Positions 16,126-25,445 of a stretch of DNA of 64,000 nt are shown piece after piece. Every line of letters begins with the position of its first letter. Position 1 is the stretch's first letter. Both the position numbers and the translations under genes were made by a program. The stretch comes from Bacteroidetes bacterium B1(2017) (GTDB lineage Bacteria; Bacteroidota; Bacteroidia; UKL13-3), in the NCBI GenBank assembly GCA_002256395.1, contig NKJG01000006.1, positions 92,328-156,327 of the forward strand, read 5' to 3'. Below the pieces are notes generated by a model. That model was not told where the DNA came from. It ran no database searches and saw only the letters and a program-made list of their open reading frames with translations.

Positions 16126-19068
16126 CTAAAAATCTATTTTAACTCCGCCAATAAATGTTTTGTATTGTGGGTAGGTTCCATAGTCAATTCCTTGCGAAAT
16201 GCTGCTATTCCCATCCCTATTCACCTCTGGGTCGTAGCCCGAGTATTTGGTCCACACCAATACGTTTTGACCGCTTACATACACATCAAACTTGCTAATT
16301 TTTAAACGCGGTATCCATTTCAATGGGATATGGTAGGATAGAGTAATATTTCTTAAACGTAAGAAAGATCCATCCTCAATAAAACGGTCGCTAATTCTAC
16401 TGTTTTTGTTCGGGTCGCCAAACATGGCTATTGGCATATCTGTAATATCGCCTGGCGTTTTCCATCTTTTCAAGGTAGTAGTGCTGGCATTTTTCACGTC
16501 AAACATTCCTTCTGTTTCAATGCGTGTGGCATTTAACACTTGGTTGCCGTAGCATGCTTGAAATAAGAAGTCTAAATCAAAGTTTTTGTAGCTTAAAGTA
16601 TTGGTTAAACCTGCAATAAATTTTGGTGTTGCATTTCCAATTACTTTTCTATCTGCATCGGTAATTTGTCCATCGCCATTTAAATCTTCAAAAACAATAT
16701 TACCCGTTAATGGGTCTACACCTTGGCTCACAAAGCCATAAAATTGGCCAATAGAACCACCCTCTTTAAGTATAACCGAATAGCCTCTTTCGGGAATATC
16801 TCCTGCATAGATAACTTTCTCTGCCCCACCAATAGCTAAGATTTTATTTCTATTGCTAGAGATGTTAAAATTGGTAATCCAAGTGAAGTTAGCTTTAGAA
16901 ATATTTTTAGTTTTAATAGCAAATTCAAGTCCTCTGTTTTCAATTTCACCAATGTTTTGAATACCGCTGCTAAAGCCTGTACTGCGTGGTAAATCTACGT
17001 TTACTAATAAGTTGTTTGTGTGTTTAATATAGTAGTCGGTAGTAATTGTAATGGCATAGTTTAAGAAACTATAATCTAAACCAATATCAAACTGGCGTGT
17101 GCTTTCCCATTTAAGATTTGCATTGCCAATGGTAGATGGGCGTGTACCAGGGTAAATGGTTCCGTTTAAGGTATAGCTCGAACCTAAAAAGTAAAGTCCA
17201 AAGGATGAATAATCACCAATATTTTGGTTACCTGTAGTTCCTAAGCTTAGGCGAAGTTTTAAATCATCTACCCATTTTGTTTCTGGCATAAAGCTTTCTT
17301 CCGAAACACGCCAGCCCACAGATGCCGATGGGAAATAACCATATCTGTTTTCTGCACCAAACCTCGAAGATCCATCGCAACGTAGGTTTACTTCTGCTAG
17401 ATATTTGTCTTGATATTTATATGAAACCCTTCCTAAGTAGGATAACAATGCCCATTCTGATGCCGATGAACTTGCATCTATCTTTCTGCTGCCTGCATTT
17501 AAGGTACTTACAGCTGCATTTGGATATCCATTTACATTGCCTCCAGTTGATTCGTATCTGCTTGCTTGCGCAGTATATCCACCTAAGAAATTAAAATCGT
17601 GTTTGCCAAAATTCTTCTTGTAGGTAAGGGTATTTTCTGATAACCAAACAAGTTGATTGTTGGTGTTTGTATATCCTATACCATTTAAGCTACGGCCATA
17701 TTGGGTTCTAAATGGATCTAAGAAATAATCACTTTTGCTGGCGTATGCTTCTACATTAAAGGAACTCTTAAAAGTTAAGTTTTTAATAATATCGTACTCA
17801 GCAAAAAAACTGCCTACAAAGCGTTTGGTATTGGTAGTGTTAATGGGTGCCTCAATATTGGCAACAGGGTTTTCCCAAGCTTGTAATGGGTTTACAGTGT
17901 ATGTTCCGTTTGGATTATAAATACCAATAAGTGGTGGTGTAGAAAGAGCGCCTAAAATAACTCCACCTTGGTTTACGCGACTATTATCTGGAACGTTTTT
18001 GAAGTTGATATTGGATACAGAAATATTGGTTCCCACTCTTAGGTTTTGTCTCACCTCATTGGTCATGTTTATTCGTGCAGTGGTGCGGTCGTAACCAGAG
18101 TTTTTTACAATTCCATCCTGACTTTGCTTGTTGATGGAGTAGTAGTACCTGCTTTTATTGGTTCCACCTGAAAGTGATAATTGAAAATTTGATTGAGGAG
18201 CTTTTCTGTAAACCTCCTTTTGCCAATTGGTATTGATGGTATAATCGGCTTGGTTCAAACGAGCTGAACCGCCTGCATTGATATATTCCTCGTTTATTAA
18301 ATCAATATACTCTGAGGTTCCTAAAACAGGCAAGGTTTTGGTAATGCTGCTTGAACCATAAGAGTAGTTAACACTAATTAGTGGTTTGTTGGCAGTACCT
18401 AATTTAGTCGTAATTAGCACCACACCATTTGCCGCCCTAGCTCCATAAATGGCAGATGCCGAAGCATCTTTTAAAACTTCAATGGAAGCAATATCTGAAG
18501 GGTTTATTCCTTCGGCCGATAATAAGGGAATACCATCTAAAACATATAATGGTTCGTTTCCTGCCGAGAGGGAAGTGGTTCCTCTCACACGAATACTTAA
18601 CTCATTACCTGGGCGGCCAGAGTATTGCATTACTTGAACGCCAGCGGCCTGACCTTGTAAGGCATTTTCTATACGCGTTATAGGTCTTTTATCTAAGTCC
18701 TTTCCAGAAATAGAAGAAATAGAACCGGTAATATCCTTTCTCGATTTACTTCCGTACCCAACAACCACTGCTTCTTGTAATTGCTCTGAGCTAAGGCTTA
18801 ATTGAACATCAACCTTTAGCACATTGCCAATTAGCACCTCTTTGGTTTGGTAGCCAGTGTAGCGCACAATTAAAATACTTCCAGGTTTTGCTTCTAGGCT
18901 ATATTTACCAGTAGCATCTGTGGAAGCTCCTTTTTGCGTTCCCTTAACTATAAGTGTTGCACCAATTAATGCATCTCCATTTTTAGCGTCGCTTACAGTT
19001 CCAGTAATTACCTGTGCCGAAAGTACACTTGTTAATAGAATAGAAATAGTAGTAAAGAGTAGTCTCAT
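16126..19068 (-). CDS. SusC/RagA-type TonB-linked outer-membrane transporter
   Basis: 980 residues. A signal peptide (RLLFTTISILLTSVLSAQ) is followed by a carboxypeptidase-regulatory-like domain (VSDAKNGDALIGATLIVKG), a TonB-box/plug start EAVVVGYGSKSRKDITGSIS, the plug motif IENALQGQAAGVQV, RVRGTTSLSAGNEPLYVLDG, and a long beta-barrel ending in aromatic Phe (FIGGVKIDF). It imports oligosaccharides with SusD. The start is ATG 19068. The 331-base gap upstream, after the regulator gene, should hold its regulated promoter. Confidence 0.95.
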   Translation of the reverse strand: MRLLFTTISILLTSVLSAQVITGTVSDAKNGDALIGATLIVKGTQKGASTDATGKYSLEAKPGSILIVRYTGYQTKEVLIGNVLKVDVQLSLSSEQLQEAVVVGYGSKSRKDITGSISSISGKDLDKRPITRIENALQGQAAGVQVMQYSGRPGNELSIRVRGTTSLSAGNEPLYVLDGIPLLSAEGINPSDIASIEVLKDASASAIYGARAANGVVLITTKLGTANKPLISVNYSYGSSSITKTLPVLGTSEYIDLINEEYINAGGSARLNQADYTINTNWQKEVYRKAPQSNFQLSLSGGTNKSRYYYSINKQSQDGIVKNSGYDRTTARINMTNEVRQNLRVGTNISVSNINFKNVPDNSRVNQGGVILGALSTPPLIGIYNPNGTYTVNPLQAWENPVANIEAPINTTNTKRFVGSFFAEYDIIKNLTFKSSFNVEAYASKSDYFLDPFRTQYGRSLNGIGYTNTNNQLVWLSENTLTYKKNFGKHDFNFLGGYTAQASRYESTGGNVNGYPNAAVSTLNAGSRKIDASSSASEWALLSYLGRVSYKYQDKYLAEVNLRCDGSSRFGAENRYGYFPSASVGWRVSEESFMPETKWVDDLKLRLSLGTTGNQNIGDYSSFGLYFLGSSYTLNGTIYPGTRPSTIGNANLKWESTRQFDIGLDYSFLNYAITITTDYYIKHTNNLLVNVDLPRSTGFSSGIQNIGEIENRGLEFAIKTKNISKANFTWITNFNISSNRNKILAIGGAEKVIYAGDIPERGYSVILKEGGSIGQFYGFVSQGVDPLTGNIVFEDLNGDGQITDADRKVIGNATPKFIAGLTNTLSYKNFDLDFLFQACYGNQVLNATRIETEGMFDVKNASTTTLKRWKTPGDITDMPIAMFGDPNKNSRISDRFIEDGSFLRLRNITLSYHIPLKWIPRLKISKFDVYVSGQNVLVWTKYSGYDPEVNRDGNSSISQGIDYGTYPQYKTFIGGVKIDF

Positions 19069-19399
19069 ATAATCACATTAATGAATTTTTTTACCTGACA
19101 ATGCATCTTTTTTTGCCCTACATTTTACTTCTTTTTAATTCAAGAAGCTTTTTCATTTTCGGTGCAAACTAGATTTATAATTAAAATAAAACACTGAAAA
19201 ACAGAATAATAGATGTGTCCTTTTCTGTAATCTCGTGGAGATGTTTTAATTGTTGAATCAAATCTAGGGGTGAAAACTAGCTTTTGGCATAAAAACACAC
19301 CTGACAAATACTCTTCATTTTGAAAAAAAATGGAGTTTCGTTCAGACCCATTCTAAATAGGAATGGTAATAGGAGTTGAAATTTGGTGAAGTTGGGGCC
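19069..19399. other. Upstream region of the SusCD operon
   Basis: 331 bases between the regulator's 3' end and the SusC start. No coding frame was seen. It is AT-rich with T-runs near 19087 and 19108. On the minus strand TAGTTTG near 19167 is a near match to the Bacteroidota -7 box TAnnTTTG but with one base less spacing. This is the obvious place for the operator of the adjacent regulator. Confidence 0.5.
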
Positions 19400-22300
19400 T
19401 TAAATATTTATAATATATTCATTTAGAGAAGATTTGTCCTCTAATTGCATCTTTTTCTTAAGCCTGTATTTGGTTTGTTCCACTCCATTTACGGTAATAT
19501 GTAAAATAGAGGCTATTTCGCGGTTGTTTAATTCTAATCGTAAGAAGCAACATAAGCGTAAATCGTTTGCGCTAATGCTAGGATGCATTTTTTTAAGTTT
19601 GCCCACAAAATCTTTATGCATCTCATCAAAGTTAAATTGAAACTGTTCCCAGTAGTCTTCTTGATTAATTTCGGTATTAATCTCCCGCAATACTTTTCTA
19701 ATTTCTGTTTGATTGCTGGTGCTGGCTTCTATTTTTTGGATTTTGTTCTTTAAATCATTGAGGAATTGATTTTTATGGGCACTTTGTAAAAGGGAAACAC
19801 TTAAGCGTGTTTGTTTGGCTTCTACTTCTCGAGCTAAGTTTTCGTTTCTAAGGTGTAAGAGTTCTTGTTCCGTTTTCTTTGCTTCAACCTCGCGTTCAAG
19901 GTTTTGATTTCTTAGGTGAAGAATTTCTTTTTCGGCTTTTTTCGAGTTAACCTCCTTTTCTAGGTTATCGTTTTTAAGCTTTAGAATTTCCTGTTCGCGT
20001 TTTTCGGCTTGGAAATTTCTTTCTAGGCTTTCGTTTTGGAGTCGAAGTATTTCTTGCTCTGCACGTTTTGCTTGTATTTCGTTTTCTAGATTTTCGTTTC
20101 TAAGTTTCAAAATCTCTTGTTTCGATTTATCGGCCTGGAGTCGGTAACGTGCCTTTTGTTGTTTTAAAACATACCAAACAAGAAGTACGAGTATGAATAT
20201 ACTTACAACAATTAAGAGTAAAACAAACCACCAGGTTTTCCAAAAGGGCGGTTTCACTTTTATAGGAAGTATAAACTCATCGCTCCATTGGTTATTTGGG
20301 TTCAGCACTTTTACCTTTAATTTATAGGTGCCAGGGGGCAGGCTCGAAAATAGGGCTCGATGTTCACCCGTATTTAATAGGTTCCAATTGCGCTCAAAGC
20401 CTTCTAATAAATACGCAAAGCGCTTTTTATTTAAGTTAGCCAAATCGTTTGTGGTAAATTCAATGGCTATTGCCTTGTCTGAATAATCAAGCTCAATATG
20501 AGCTTTAGGAGTGTTTAATCCTTCGGGTAAAATGTTTCTATTATTAAAGGTGGCACTCGTAACTTCTTGGTTAAATACTTTTAAGCCAGAAAACAATACC
20601 TTTTGGTTTGGGAAGTTTTGTATTTCAGAAATGGGCTGAACCAAGGATAATCCGCCAGTACCGCCAAACAAAATATTTCCATTCGAGAGCAGGTAACTCG
20701 ATTTTGGATTGTATTGGTTATTAGTTAAGTTTTCGTCGCTACCAAAATCAATAAGGTTTAAATTAGTTGGGTCGATCCTATGCAAGCCTCTTTGAGTAGT
20801 AATCCAAATAAAGCCCTTTGGGTCTTGCACAATCGAATGAACTACATTGCTAGAAAGTCCATTTTCTGTATTAATAATTTTTACTAACTCTGTTTTTGGA
20901 TCTAAAATGGAAAGTCCATTAAATTCGGTGCCAATCCAAATGAGGCCATTTTTATCTTCAAAAATGCATCTAAGCTTATCGCTGCTAAGTGCTTTGTTTG
21001 TTTGTTTGTTTTTCTGACTAAATCGTTTGAACTTACCTGTTTCTAGGTTCAAGCAACTAAGGCCTTTATCTTCACTAGCGGCATATATTTTTTTGCGATC
21101 ATGGTCTAATAGCACATCTACAATTTGGAAACTAGCAAGGGAGCTAGGGTCAATTTTATTTGGCTTATAACTTGTAAACTTTTTTGTACTCACATCAAAA
21201 TATGAAAGTCCGCCACCTAGAGTAGCAATCCATAAATTTCCTTGAGGCGTTACTTCAATATCCCAAACATTATTATGAGCAATAGAATTGGAATTTGATG
21301 CATCATATTGATAATTGACAAGGCTATAGGTGCTATAATTATATAAACTTAGGCCACCAGCAAAGGCGCCCACCCAAAGGGCATTTGGGCCAGCTTTTTT
21401 TATGCACGTAATTGCTTGAAAAGGAAAATTGCCAGACCCTACTTTGGCTGGATATAATTGTCGACCATTCTTTTTTGGTTCAGCCAAAAGCAATCCATCC
21501 CCATCGGTGCCTAACCAAATTCTATTTTGCTCGTCTTCCTGTATGGCTAAAACAGATTTAAGCGCTCCATTTTCATAGTTAAGCTCATTCATTTGAAAAG
21601 GCGACAAATTTCTAGAGAGCACATTTATGCCACCATTAAAGGTTCCTACCCAAAGGCTTCCTGCATTATCAAACAAGAGTTGGTAAAGGGCGTTTGTGTT
21701 TAATGATTGGTATTGTTGTTTTGAACCTTGAATGGTTTTAAGGGCATTTGTGTTTGGTTCAAAATAACTTAAACCACCTCCATCTGTAGCTATCCAAACT
21801 TGGTCGTTTGAGTCTGTTTCAACATCTGTAACTCTATTGTTTATTAGCCTTTGCGGGGCTGTATTCCATGTAGCATAATTGCTAAATTGTTTGCTCGTTA
21901 AATTAAATTTATACAAACCACTGCCACAAGTTCCAATCCAAAGGTTTCCCTTTTTATCTAAACACAGCGATTTTTCGTAGCTATTTAATTCATATACATC
22001 TTTACTTACATAATGATTTACTTGGTTTGTACTAGGGTTAAATGCATGTAATCCAATTCCCGAAGTTCCAATCCAAATAATTCCCTTGTTGTCTTCTACA
22101 ATATCAAAAACAAAGTCGGTCCATAAGCGCTTGTTTTCTTGCGTGGGCAAAGTAGTCAGGTGAGTAATAATCTTACCTCGTTTATCCATACAAATAAGTC
22201 CTTCGCCCGAAGTGCCGAGCCAAATATTACCTTTGCTATCCTCAAAGATTTTGCGCACACTTAGTGTTTTCCAATCTATAGTAGAATCAGAGCCTACAAA

Positions 22301-22663
22301 ATGAAGTATGTTTCCAGAGTTTTGTTCAATAATAGAAATTCCAGCGTCTTTATGTCCCACCCAAATGGAGCCTGTTTTATCTTGCATAAGAGAGTGCACA
22401 GTAGGGCCTGCAAGATCTTTTCCATCCAGGTAAACTTTAAAATCAAAGCCATCATATTTGTTTAGGCCATAGCGTGTGCCAGCCCAAATAAACCCGTCTT
22501 TATCTTGCAAGAGGGCATAAACGGTATTATGAGATAAGCCATTATCAATAGTAAGATGTCTGAACTTTGGCGTGCTTTGCAAGGTTTGAGCCCAAAGGCC
22601 AGTTGTTTGAACCAATACCAAACACAGAGTTCTAAAAATAAAGTAGTAGAATTTTGTTTTCAA
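19400..22663 (-). CDS. Propeller/triple-Tyr sensor with LuxR HTH
   Basis: 1087 residues from a TTG start that places a signal peptide (FYYFIFRTLCLVLVQTTG) at the N-terminus. The periplasmic part has about a dozen regulator-propeller repeats (GLSHNTVYALLQDKDGFIWAGT type), then a Y_Y_Y domain (about 700-795) and one membrane helix (WWFVLLLIVVSIFILVLLVW, about 810-835). The cytoplasmic part is a coiled coil of five 21-residue repeats (849-953) followed by a LuxR-type HTH (NDLRLCCFLRLELNNREIASIL..TVNGVEQTKYRLKKK). There is no histidine kinase or receiver, so it acts as a one-component transmembrane regulator. It is upstream of susC and probably senses the glycan. Confidence 0.88.
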   Translation of the reverse strand: MKTKFYYFIFRTLCLVLVQTTGLWAQTLQSTPKFRHLTIDNGLSHNTVYALLQDKDGFIWAGTRYGLNKYDGFDFKVYLDGKDLAGPTVHSLMQDKTGSIWVGHKDAGISIIEQNSGNILHFVGSDSTIDWKTLSVRKIFEDSKGNIWLGTSGEGLICMDKRGKIITHLTTLPTQENKRLWTDFVFDIVEDNKGIIWIGTSGIGLHAFNPSTNQVNHYVSKDVYELNSYEKSLCLDKKGNLWIGTCGSGLYKFNLTSKQFSNYATWNTAPQRLINNRVTDVETDSNDQVWIATDGGGLSYFEPNTNALKTIQGSKQQYQSLNTNALYQLLFDNAGSLWVGTFNGGINVLSRNLSPFQMNELNYENGALKSVLAIQEDEQNRIWLGTDGDGLLLAEPKKNGRQLYPAKVGSGNFPFQAITCIKKAGPNALWVGAFAGGLSLYNYSTYSLVNYQYDASNSNSIAHNNVWDIEVTPQGNLWIATLGGGLSYFDVSTKKFTSYKPNKIDPSSLASFQIVDVLLDHDRKKIYAASEDKGLSCLNLETGKFKRFSQKNKQTNKALSSDKLRCIFEDKNGLIWIGTEFNGLSILDPKTELVKIINTENGLSSNVVHSIVQDPKGFIWITTQRGLHRIDPTNLNLIDFGSDENLTNNQYNPKSSYLLSNGNILFGGTGGLSLVQPISEIQNFPNQKVLFSGLKVFNQEVTSATFNNRNILPEGLNTPKAHIELDYSDKAIAIEFTTNDLANLNKKRFAYLLEGFERNWNLLNTGEHRALFSSLPPGTYKLKVKVLNPNNQWSDEFILPIKVKPPFWKTWWFVLLLIVVSIFILVLLVWYVLKQQKARYRLQADKSKQEILKLRNENLENEIQAKRAEQEILRLQNESLERNFQAEKREQEILKLKNDNLEKEVNSKKAEKEILHLRNQNLEREVEAKKTEQELLHLRNENLAREVEAKQTRLSVSLLQSAHKNQFLNDLKNKIQKIEASTSNQTEIRKVLREINTEINQEDYWEQFQFNFDEMHKDFVGKLKKMHPSISANDLRLCCFLRLELNNREIASILHITVNGVEQTKYRLKKKMQLEDKSSLNEYIINI
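19805..20119 (-). repeat. Five 63-bp tandem repeats coding a coiled coil
   Basis: Within the sensor gene, five consecutive 63-bp units code for 21-residue repeats of the form QEILxLRNxNLExEVxAKxxE. Each is exactly three heptads, so the repeat adds whole coiled-coil turns without breaking register between membrane helix and HTH. Confidence 0.9.
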
Positions 22664-22817
22664 ATTTCTCGCTCGATAAAAAGAGCAAGGTAATAAAAAA
22701 AGAATAAATGGCCTTCGACAGGCTCAGTCACCTTTGCGGCGCTTTAACTAAATCTCCTAGGCATCCTTGTTTTAAGAATATTTCTTCCTTTAATTCACAT
22801 AAATAATTGCAGTAGAA

Positions 22818-23447
22818 ATGTATAATAGAAGTTTTTTAAACAAACACCTTGTATTGCTTGGCTTGTTACTTTCAATGCTATTTATTGCTATTGCCATGCT
22901 GGTATACCCAGGTGGTAGTATAATAGATAAGCAAGCAAGTGGGTATAGCTTTAGCCAAAACTATATTAGTAATTTATTAGAGTATACCGCCCTCAATGGA
23001 AGGGATAATACGGCTAGGCCTTTTGGAGTTATTGGCGTAGTGTTAATGGGCGTATTTACAGGATTGGCTTTTGTGCGTTTTGCCAATAAGGTGGATATCA
23101 AAAAATATTCCCTACCCATAATGTATTTTGGTTTTTGTCTTATGCTTTTTTCTTCGCTTATAAGTATTCCAGCACAGCACGATTTAATGATAACTATTAG
23201 TAGTGTTTTTACTTTACTTGTTGTTTTTTATAGCAGCATTTTGCTTTTAAAAACAAAATTAATGCCTCTAAAAATACTAAGCATAAGCATGCTCTTGTTT
23301 TTATATGCAATGGTGTATATGTATTTTACCCAAACGGGTTTAGTGTATTTGCCAATCCTACAAAAATGGATGCATATCCTGCAATTTATTTGGCTATTAA
23401 ATTTAGAATATGCCACAAAGCAGAGCGACTTTGAACAAGTAAAATAA
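22818..23447 (+). CDS. DUF998-like membrane protein
   Basis: 209 residues with about six membrane helices (LVLLGLLLSMLFIAIAMLVYPGG, FGVIGVVLMGVFTGLAFVRF, LPIMYFGFCLMLFSSLI, LMITISSVFTLLVVFYSSIL, ILSISMLLFLYAMVYMYF, and a last one near the C-terminus). The pattern PGGS..GYSFSQNYISNLLE after helix 1 and the overall layout resemble the DUF998 integral-membrane family; its function is not established. It is divergent from the sensor gene and convergent with the barrel gene to its right. A short dispersed palindrome (CCTTCGACAGGCTCAG, near 22711) lies upstream. Confidence 0.65.
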   Translation: MYNRSFLNKHLVLLGLLLSMLFIAIAMLVYPGGSIIDKQASGYSFSQNYISNLLEYTALNGRDNTARPFGVIGVVLMGVFTGLAFVRFANKVDIKKYSLPIMYFGFCLMLFSSLISIPAQHDLMITISSVFTLLVVFYSSILLLKTKLMPLKILSISMLLFLYAMVYMYFTQTGLVYLPILQKWMHILQFIWLLNLEYATKQSDFEQVK

Positions 23448-23464
23448 TATTGAATGAGTAGTAC

Positions 23465-24871
23465 TTACCAAAGATATCTTGTTAGAGCAAATGAGGCTTG
23501 TTGGGCATTATTAACTAAATGCAAACTTGTTTGATTTGGGTTAAGGCTATACATATAATTAACACCAATTGCCCAATTTATATTAAGAGCATAACGTATT
23601 CCACCTCCTGCACAAACTTGCATAGAATATGTTGGAAAAGTAGTTTTTATTTCGGCGTTAGAAACTTGAATTGGGGCATTACTTTGTTGCGCAACCCTTA
23701 TATGGTGTAATGCCCCTCCTTCAAGTATTAGGGTAAATCTGTTTAGCGGAATTTTATAGTGTAGTGTGGTTGGTATGCTAAGAATTTGATATTGGTAACT
23801 GCTTTCTTTCGCATATGAAGTAGTCGTTACAGATGTTGTATCAAGGTGTTTTTGAACCAAGGCAATTGGTTTGCCCGAAGGAGTTGTACCGTAATTGGGG
23901 TTAACAATTTTATACGTTGTATCAACAGTATACACAGTATTTAAGTACTGAGTAGTAAGATTGATAGTAGAGTTACTAATTGCAAAACCTGTTCTAAAAG
24001 AGATGCGTTTAATTGTGCTTTCCACACTAATACCATAGGTGAAATTTGTTTGGGCAGGAAGGGTATACGATTCAATGGTTTTGCCCTGCTCTTGACGGAT
24101 GGCGCCTATAAAGGCAGATACGTTTAGATGTTTAAAGACACTGTTTCTAGTTGGATTGATGGGTGTAGATATTGGAAGCAGAGCTAAAGCAGGTGTTTGT
24201 AAAGTAAAATTTGGAAGATGTGAATCAATGACATTGAATTCTGATTGTGTATGAGAGAATTCTTCTATTTCTGTGCTTGAAGGCATTGTTTCTTCAGGAA
24301 GTACTTCAAAAGAATTTGAGCTCTCTGTGTAAGAGTATTCACTTTCAAAAGGGCTAGGTTCAGCATTCTTTTTATTTGTTTTACGAGTGTTATTTAACGA
24401 GCTTATTTTGTTGTTTGAAATATCTGTTGCTGCCAGAATGTTTGTTGTTTGCTTTGTGTTGCTGCTATTTTGGGAAACTGTTGCTTCTGTTTTAGTAGTT
24501 GTTTGTAAAGGGGTTGTAAGTTCATGTTGTCTTTCGGTTTGAACCAAAGTGGAGTTAATAGGAGTTGTTTTGTTTTCTGAATTTACTGTTGGACTTAGGC
24601 TTGCAACTTGGGATGTTTTAGGAGAAGTGATTTTTGAATTAAAATAAGAATACGAAAGAACAGAAACGGTAATAAGCATCACGCTGGCCACCGAAATAAA
24701 AACTAATTTTAAAATGCTTGTAGTTTTAGCTGCACCCGCAGCAGCATGGCTTACAGGCATATTTGCATCTAATAAATCGTTCATTGAATTCCAATACTCG
24801 TCCTTAAATGGAATTCCATTTTCGGCATCAAGCTTATCTTGGATAAATGTGTTTAAATCTTTCTTTTTCAT
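23465..24871 (-). CDS. Inner-membrane-anchored protein with C-terminal outer-membrane beta-barrel
   Basis: 468 residues. The N-terminal ~50 residues (DLNTFIQDKLDAENGIPFKD...) are soluble and precede one strong membrane helix (LKLVFISVASVMLITVSVLSY, about 54-75). A Ser/Thr/Glu-rich unstructured linker runs to about 235. The last ~215 residues alternate hydrophobic/aromatic as in small outer-membrane barrels and end in Trp (FALTRYLW), a barrel hallmark. The start codon shares one base with the sigma-factor stop (TAATG), implying coupling. The layout suggests an anti-sigma-like or envelope-spanning partner of that sigma factor; this is inference, as no ZAS zinc motif is present. Confidence 0.7.
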   Translation of the reverse strand: MKKKDLNTFIQDKLDAENGIPFKDEYWNSMNDLLDANMPVSHAAAGAAKTTSILKLVFISVASVMLITVSVLSYSYFNSKITSPKTSQVASLSPTVNSENKTTPINSTLVQTERQHELTTPLQTTTKTEATVSQNSSNTKQTTNILAATDISNNKISSLNNTRKTNKKNAEPSPFESEYSYTESSNSFEVLPEETMPSSTEIEEFSHTQSEFNVIDSHLPNFTLQTPALALLPISTPINPTRNSVFKHLNVSAFIGAIRQEQGKTIESYTLPAQTNFTYGISVESTIKRISFRTGFAISNSTINLTTQYLNTVYTVDTTYKIVNPNYGTTPSGKPIALVQKHLDTTSVTTTSYAKESSYQYQILSIPTTLHYKIPLNRFTLILEGGALHHIRVAQQSNAPIQVSNAEIKTTFPTYSMQVCAGGGIRYALNINWAIGVNYMYSLNPNQTSLHLVNNAQQASFALTRYLW

Positions 24872-25434
24872 TATAAAACCTTCTTAAGACTCACAATTTC
24901 TTGGTTCACTCCTTGTAACATTTTCAGAATACGTTTACGCCCATCGTGCACCAACCATTTTGAATGTGCTTCGGATATATTTAGCATCGTTGAAATTTCT
25001 TTGTGTGAATAGCCATCTAAAACAAAGAGATTAAACGTGTTTCTATGCAATGGGGGTAGAGTAAAAATTAGTTTCAGGATATCGTTATAGGCAAGATCTT
25101 GCTCCGATTCATTTACGCTAAATTCATATTCATATTCTATTTCATCTTCATCTAAAAAAAGTAGCCCATATTTTGAGCGTGCTTTAATATCTGTTAGAAT
25201 AGTATTCATTAAAATTCTTCCTAAATAGGTAGAAAGAGAAAAAGATGAATCGTAGTTTTTTATGTTTTGCAAGAGTTTTAAAAAAGCAAGATTCATGCTT
25301 GCCACAGCATCATCTGTATTCTCGTAATAGCGCATGGCAATTTTGCTCATAAATGAAAAGTAGAGCTTATAGAGCTGGCTCTGACACCGTCTATCATTAG
25401 CTATACATCCATTTATGAGCTCTGCCTCGGTCAT
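24871..25434 (-). CDS. ECF-like RNA polymerase sigma factor
   Basis: 187 residues. Region 2 is recognisable from TEAELINGCIANDRRCQSQLYKLYF...AFLKLLQNIKNYD..FSLSTYLGRILMNTILTDIKARSK, and region 4 from ILKLIFTLPPLHRNTFNLFVLDGYSHKEISTMLNISEAHSKWLVHDGRKRIL. An acidic insertion (DEDEIEYEYEF) links the two. It lies between the PKD protein (11 bases upstream) and the barrel protein (one-base overlap), in one transcription unit. The membrane-anchored barrel protein is the likely control partner. A paralogue lies divergently at 27.8 kb. Confidence 0.88.
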   Translation of the reverse strand: MTEAELINGCIANDRRCQSQLYKLYFSFMSKIAMRYYENTDDAVASMNLAFLKLLQNIKNYDSSFSLSTYLGRILMNTILTDIKARSKYGLLFLDEDEIEYEYEFSVNESEQDLAYNDILKLIFTLPPLHRNTFNLFVLDGYSHKEISTMLNISEAHSKWLVHDGRKRILKMLQGVNQEIVSLKKVL

Positions 25435-25445
25435 GTTGTGTGAAC

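Noticed and set aside
22693..22725. CCTTCGACAGGCTCAG palindrome as an operator
   Set aside because: It resembles a common dispersed short repeat in Bacteroidota genomes and only one copy was seen; no regulatory role can be supported.
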